The notes under the pieces are model-generated. The model was not told where the DNA came from. It ran no database searches and saw only the letters and a list, made by a program, of their open reading frames with translations. Below are positions 32,247-34,752 of a stretch of 34,752 nucleotides of DNA, piece after piece. Made by a program: the position numbers and the translations under genes. This DNA comes from Sperchopsis tessellata (lineage: Eukaryota > Arthropoda > Insecta > Coleoptera > Hydrophilidae): NCBI GenBank assembly GCA_033557685.1, contig JAWQRN010000191.1, positions 1 to 34,752 of the forward strand, in the 5' to 3' direction. Numbering within the stretch: the first letter of the stretch is position 1; the number at the start of each line of letters is the position of its first letter.

Positions 32247-32524
32247 GATACTGACTTCCGTAGTCTGAAATAAAGCCACTTAAATCTTGCACACGAACTT
32301 ACCCTAAAATATATCGATACGCATCTTCCATTAGGATCGCTTATTAGCAAAGGTAAAACTTTATGCAGTGTACTAGCCTCGTAGTCAATACAGGATGTTT
32401 GTGTTATGGTTAACGACCTGCTCAGCATTATAACAGTTAAACATCTGTGTAGATTTCGCAAATCTATTATTTTCTTTTGATCCATGACTGTTTAGTCATC
32501 ATTAGTGAAAAATACCTCTGAAGT

Positions 32525-32778
32525 GATACTTCCAGTATTACGCAGGCATTGCATTACGGCGTAGACTCCGCCTTAGCCAGGCCATTGTTAAATCTAACGA
32601 CTACCAATATATCGGTGAATTAGCATCCCTTTTGAAGCATTCAGTCTATTTTGAGTCAGCCGTGAAGCAGCAATCAATCGTAAAATGTAATTCAGTCTCT
32701 ATCTGGACGAATCTATATTTTCATCCTTTGGATCATTTTCTATATGACGACAAGGTTATACACGATTTATATTCGTAA
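32525..32778 (+). other. ATG-less ORF of about 84 codons, unknown
   Basis: One frame is open between TGA (32524-32526) and TAA (32776-32778) and has normal-looking composition: AGIALRRRLRLSQAIVKSND, then QYIGELASLLKHSVYFE and later FHPLDHFLYDDKVIHDLYS. Possible acceptors are TACTTCCAG (32535) and ATTACGCAG (32541). No Met codon is present, so it would be an internal or terminal exon. I do not recognise the protein. It may be a host exon or transposon debris. Confidence 0.3.
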
Positions 32779-32956
32779 CTTAACAGTAAACCATACTAAC
32801 GCCGATTGAGGTTCCATATCAGTTGGTGTATCCCCACGTAGGCATGTGATAATGATTGTATATACACAGTGTTTCTTATGTGCTTTGTTTCGTGTACATG
32901 TTTTGACCTAGTATCCCCTGTATTTTACAAGCCGATATGCTATATTCCTATATTTA

Positions 32957-32996
32957 ATGGCGTCCAGAGGCGGAAGCTGCCAGGAACAACCACAAG
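32957..32996 (+). other. Candidate first coding exon, 13 codons
   Basis: ATG at 32957 opens MASRGGSCQEQPQ and ends CACAAG before a donor GTAACT (32997). GC is high for the region and a TCAGTT initiator lies at 32819-32824. The next good acceptor (33534) leads to a stop after five codons, so a longer gene would have to continue beyond the window. Confidence 0.25.
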
Positions 32997-32999
32997 GTA

Positions 33000-34752
33000 A
33001 CTATGAAAGTATTAATTTGGTAGAACTAGTTTACTGTTTCTAAAACACATTTATTGTCTCTTTATTATTTTATTGTATATTAGATACATGCATTGTTAAA
33101 TCGCCTAAAAATACCAATGAGCTAAAAATACACATTTACTTCCCTAAACAATGTAAGTCCGTCTTAAACGAGGCGTTCAAAAGGTCCTTCGATACAATAT
33201 AAACATTTAGCTCTTCTAGCAGTAAACTATTCGAATAATCAATTAGATCCGATTCAGTAATACACATTTCGATCATATCGAGAACGTATGCCCACAACCA
33301 AACAATTACTATTTTTTTATTTAACTCAAAAGTAGCATCTCGACAATAATATAATTTGTTCCAAGTCCTTCACTTTGTTTTAAATGTATTAATTATTACT
33401 AAGTTGTTCTCAATTTTGAACACATGAATTTACTTTCCAAGATATAAATATCTTTGAGATTACAGCTACTTTTCTTTTATTTGAACTTTTAGGACCGATA
33501 TTCTTTTTGTTCCATATTTCCCATCTCTTTTCAGTTGCCCTCTGCGATTAGAATCTTTGCCTTTAATTTTGTGACATTTTAAATATGTTATATTTCCTTT
33601 CCATGCACATAAAAAACTAGTTAATAATATATGAAAGTCTACTTATTAAACTACTATCACGATGGCGAATAAGCAAAACTAATTTACACATAAGATGGCC
33701 ACGGATGTGGTAATATAGGATTAGAATAAACGAATAAAAACATTAAAATAATAATTAATTTATTTATAGACACTATAAAAGAATCTATAATATTAAGTTC
33801 AGTACGGTTTTACATAATTTTTATTTTTTTTCTAGGGTTGTTTAGCATCAAATAGGCAATCAAACTTACACTTGAAGTAAACACCTTTTAGTACTTACAT
33901 ATATTCTAAGCATACAAAATATTACTCCCTCTATTAAATATGTTATTATGTTATATCAATTGTAAATAAAGGAGTGCGATCCTAATCCATGTGTAGGAAG
34001 TTAAATGCCACTATAACGGTTACCATACTATTAAAAGCAATTATTTTACACTATATACTCCACTTTTTAGTACACCATTTCAGCTATCGGGTATTCCTGA
34101 ATTAAAAAATATAGTGTATCGTGAAGAGACTTCTTGTATGGCATGATGATATGCTGCCTAGTCTGGCCATCATAAAAAAATATAAAAAAGGAAAAAAATA
34201 GGCCTTGGGACCTCAGAATGTATAAGTTACTCTATAGGATCTACCTGCAACAAAATTAATGGTTGCCTAGTATAAAAACTGAGATTGAGAAAAAGTATAC
34301 CAGAGGAAATTCAAAATACTTTTAAAATTTTTGATGTGCTGATACTTGATCGATTATTTATTAAAAATAATGTATTTCAAGAATTATAATAGAATATGCT
34401 ATTGTAAAGGACATTTTAAACAGGTCAGTCACTTTCACAGTAGACCAATATTATCATCCCCATGAGGTTGTTTTTACAAGATTTATTAATAACATAGGAC
34501 CATCCCAAACACAATTTCATCGAAAAATCCTCTCAATTTGCATTGTCATTAAACCACAATACAATTTGCTTGTCATTGCTCATTGGCACTGTAAAAATAA
34601 AATACATTTTATAATATACAATAACAATATGTAGACAAAGACAAATATAATCTATTATATTCGGTTATTAAGTATTATATCAGTTTTAAAATAACAAAAT
34701 GAACTTATTTTGGTAAAACAATGAAAATTTAAACTTTCTTTAACAAAAACAT
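33000..34752. other. AT-rich end of window
   Basis: No gene or repeat recognised, apart from an isolated strong acceptor-like tract ending at 33534. Confidence 0.4.

Noticed and set aside
32035..32485. Three minus-strand ORFs over and next to SINE copy 2.
   Set aside because: Two lie within the SINE. The third (32225-32485) extends out of it but overlaps sequence open on both strands, so strand and coding status cannot be decided.

Overview
The window looks like nuclear DNA of an arthropod, most likely an insect. It is very AT-rich, has GT-AG introns, TCAGT-type initiators and AATAAA signals, and carries degraded non-LTR retrotransposons, a tRNA-derived SINE, Tc1/mariner-like and TTAA-flanked DNA transposons. 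Nothing is prokaryotic. The species cannot be told from sequence alone.

The only gene I can build end to end is on the + strand between about 1.8 and 12.3 kb. It has a non-coding first exon (ends 1979) and four coding exons (2235-2419, 9840-10274, 10616-10926, 12011-12036 plus stop 12037-12039). All junctions keep the frame and give a 319-residue protein made wholly of low-complexity sequence: an Ala/Pro/Gly N-terminus, a long RGG/RG region, a bipartite basic nuclear signal, a Q/G/Y/S prion-like tail and a C-terminal GRRF as in hnRNP A1. No RRM or other folded domain is visible. It is probably a nuclear RNA-binding, condensate-type protein; I do not recognise the exact orthologue. The promoter has two exact E2F-type sites, a CCAAT box, an NRF1-like site and an initiator.

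Intron 2 (7.4 kb) holds a SINE, a 242-bp TTAA-flanked element, a LINE reverse-transcriptase relic, a large foldback element and other repeats. From 12.3 kb to the end I see no certain host gene. There is a 1,002-bp TTAA-flanked transposon (16746-17747), a 61-bp tandem duplication (18007-18130), a decayed DDE transposase (about 18.9-19.5 kb), an inverted SINE-like pair (20.6-20.96 kb), candidate exons at 22.9 and 24.2-24.4 kb, further LINE relics (24.8-25.6, 26.7-27.2, 28.5-29.0, 31.4-31.8 kb), a TATA/initiator promoter at 31.03 kb, a second SINE copy (31.95-32.25 kb) and an unexplained ATG-less ORF at 32.5-32.8 kb.

The most notable signal is a near-canonical type I hammerhead ribozyme at 10-53 (+). 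A second, partly decayed copy lies at 25871-25912 (-). Both sit at the same end of a dispersed repeat of about 230 bp, which points to a ribozyme-bearing mobile element of the retrozyme or Penelope-associated kind.
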